A stretch of 5,528 nucleotides of DNA from Acidulodesulfobacterium sp021802425 (GTDB lineage Bacteria > SZUA-79 > Acidulodesulfobacterales > Acidulodesulfobacteraceae), in contig JAJZXJ010000035.1 in NCBI GenBank assembly GCA_021802425.1, forward strand, positions 1 to 5,528. Reading direction: 5' to 3'. The first letter of the stretch is position 1, and the number at the start of each line of letters is the position of its first letter. A program made the position numbers and the translations under genes. Below the pieces are notes generated by a model. It saw only the letters and a program-made list of their open reading frames with translations, searched no databases and was not told the DNA's origin. This document shows, in pieces, positions 5,528-5,528 of the stretch.

Positions 5528-5528
5528 T

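Overview
The window is from an AT-rich bacterial chromosome. It holds two tRNA genes, four complete protein genes and three informative intergenic regions. The bacterial signs are tRNAs with encoded CCA ends, promoters of the -35/-10 type (often with an extended -10 TG), and a strong Shine-Dalgarno before hcp. A class I hybrid cluster protein (Hcp), a heme globin sensor and an archaeal-type trehalose synthase together suggest an anaerobe or microaerophile that meets NO or O2 and osmotic stress. A low-GC deltaproteobacterial-like or Nitrospirota-like lineage would fit, but the window alone does not settle the taxonomy.

Left part, minus strand (1-2201): a two-gene unit reads leftward. First comes a small protein with an internally duplicated domain that resembles the DUF5752 family (1467-2201). 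After a 45-base gap comes treT, the trehalose glycosyltransferring synthase (192-1421). Downstream on the same strand is tRNA-Ser(GCU) with its own promoter.

Middle (2202-2408): a divergent, very AT-rich intergenic region. It carries a perfect 20-bp direct repeat (copies 65 bp apart) and an 11-bp tandem duplication. The duplication lies between the only visible Shine-Dalgarno and the start codon of the next gene, widening the spacing from 8 to 19 bases.

Right part, plus strand (2409-5527): first a 299-residue membrane protein joining an N-terminal globin-coupled-sensor heme domain (proximal His93) to a C-terminal four-helix domain resembling PsiE. Then a 321-base non-coding region with a TGTGA-N6-TCACA palindrome set exactly where a class II CRP/FNR-type activator (HcpR-like) would sit relative to an extended -10. 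Then a complete hcp with every hybrid-cluster ligand present, and tRNA-Pro(UGG) with a good promoter.

The most interesting possibility is that the globin-PsiE protein senses NO or O2 at the membrane beside an inducible NO/hydroxylamine-detoxifying Hcp. The domain architecture is directly visible. The functional link to hcp is inference.
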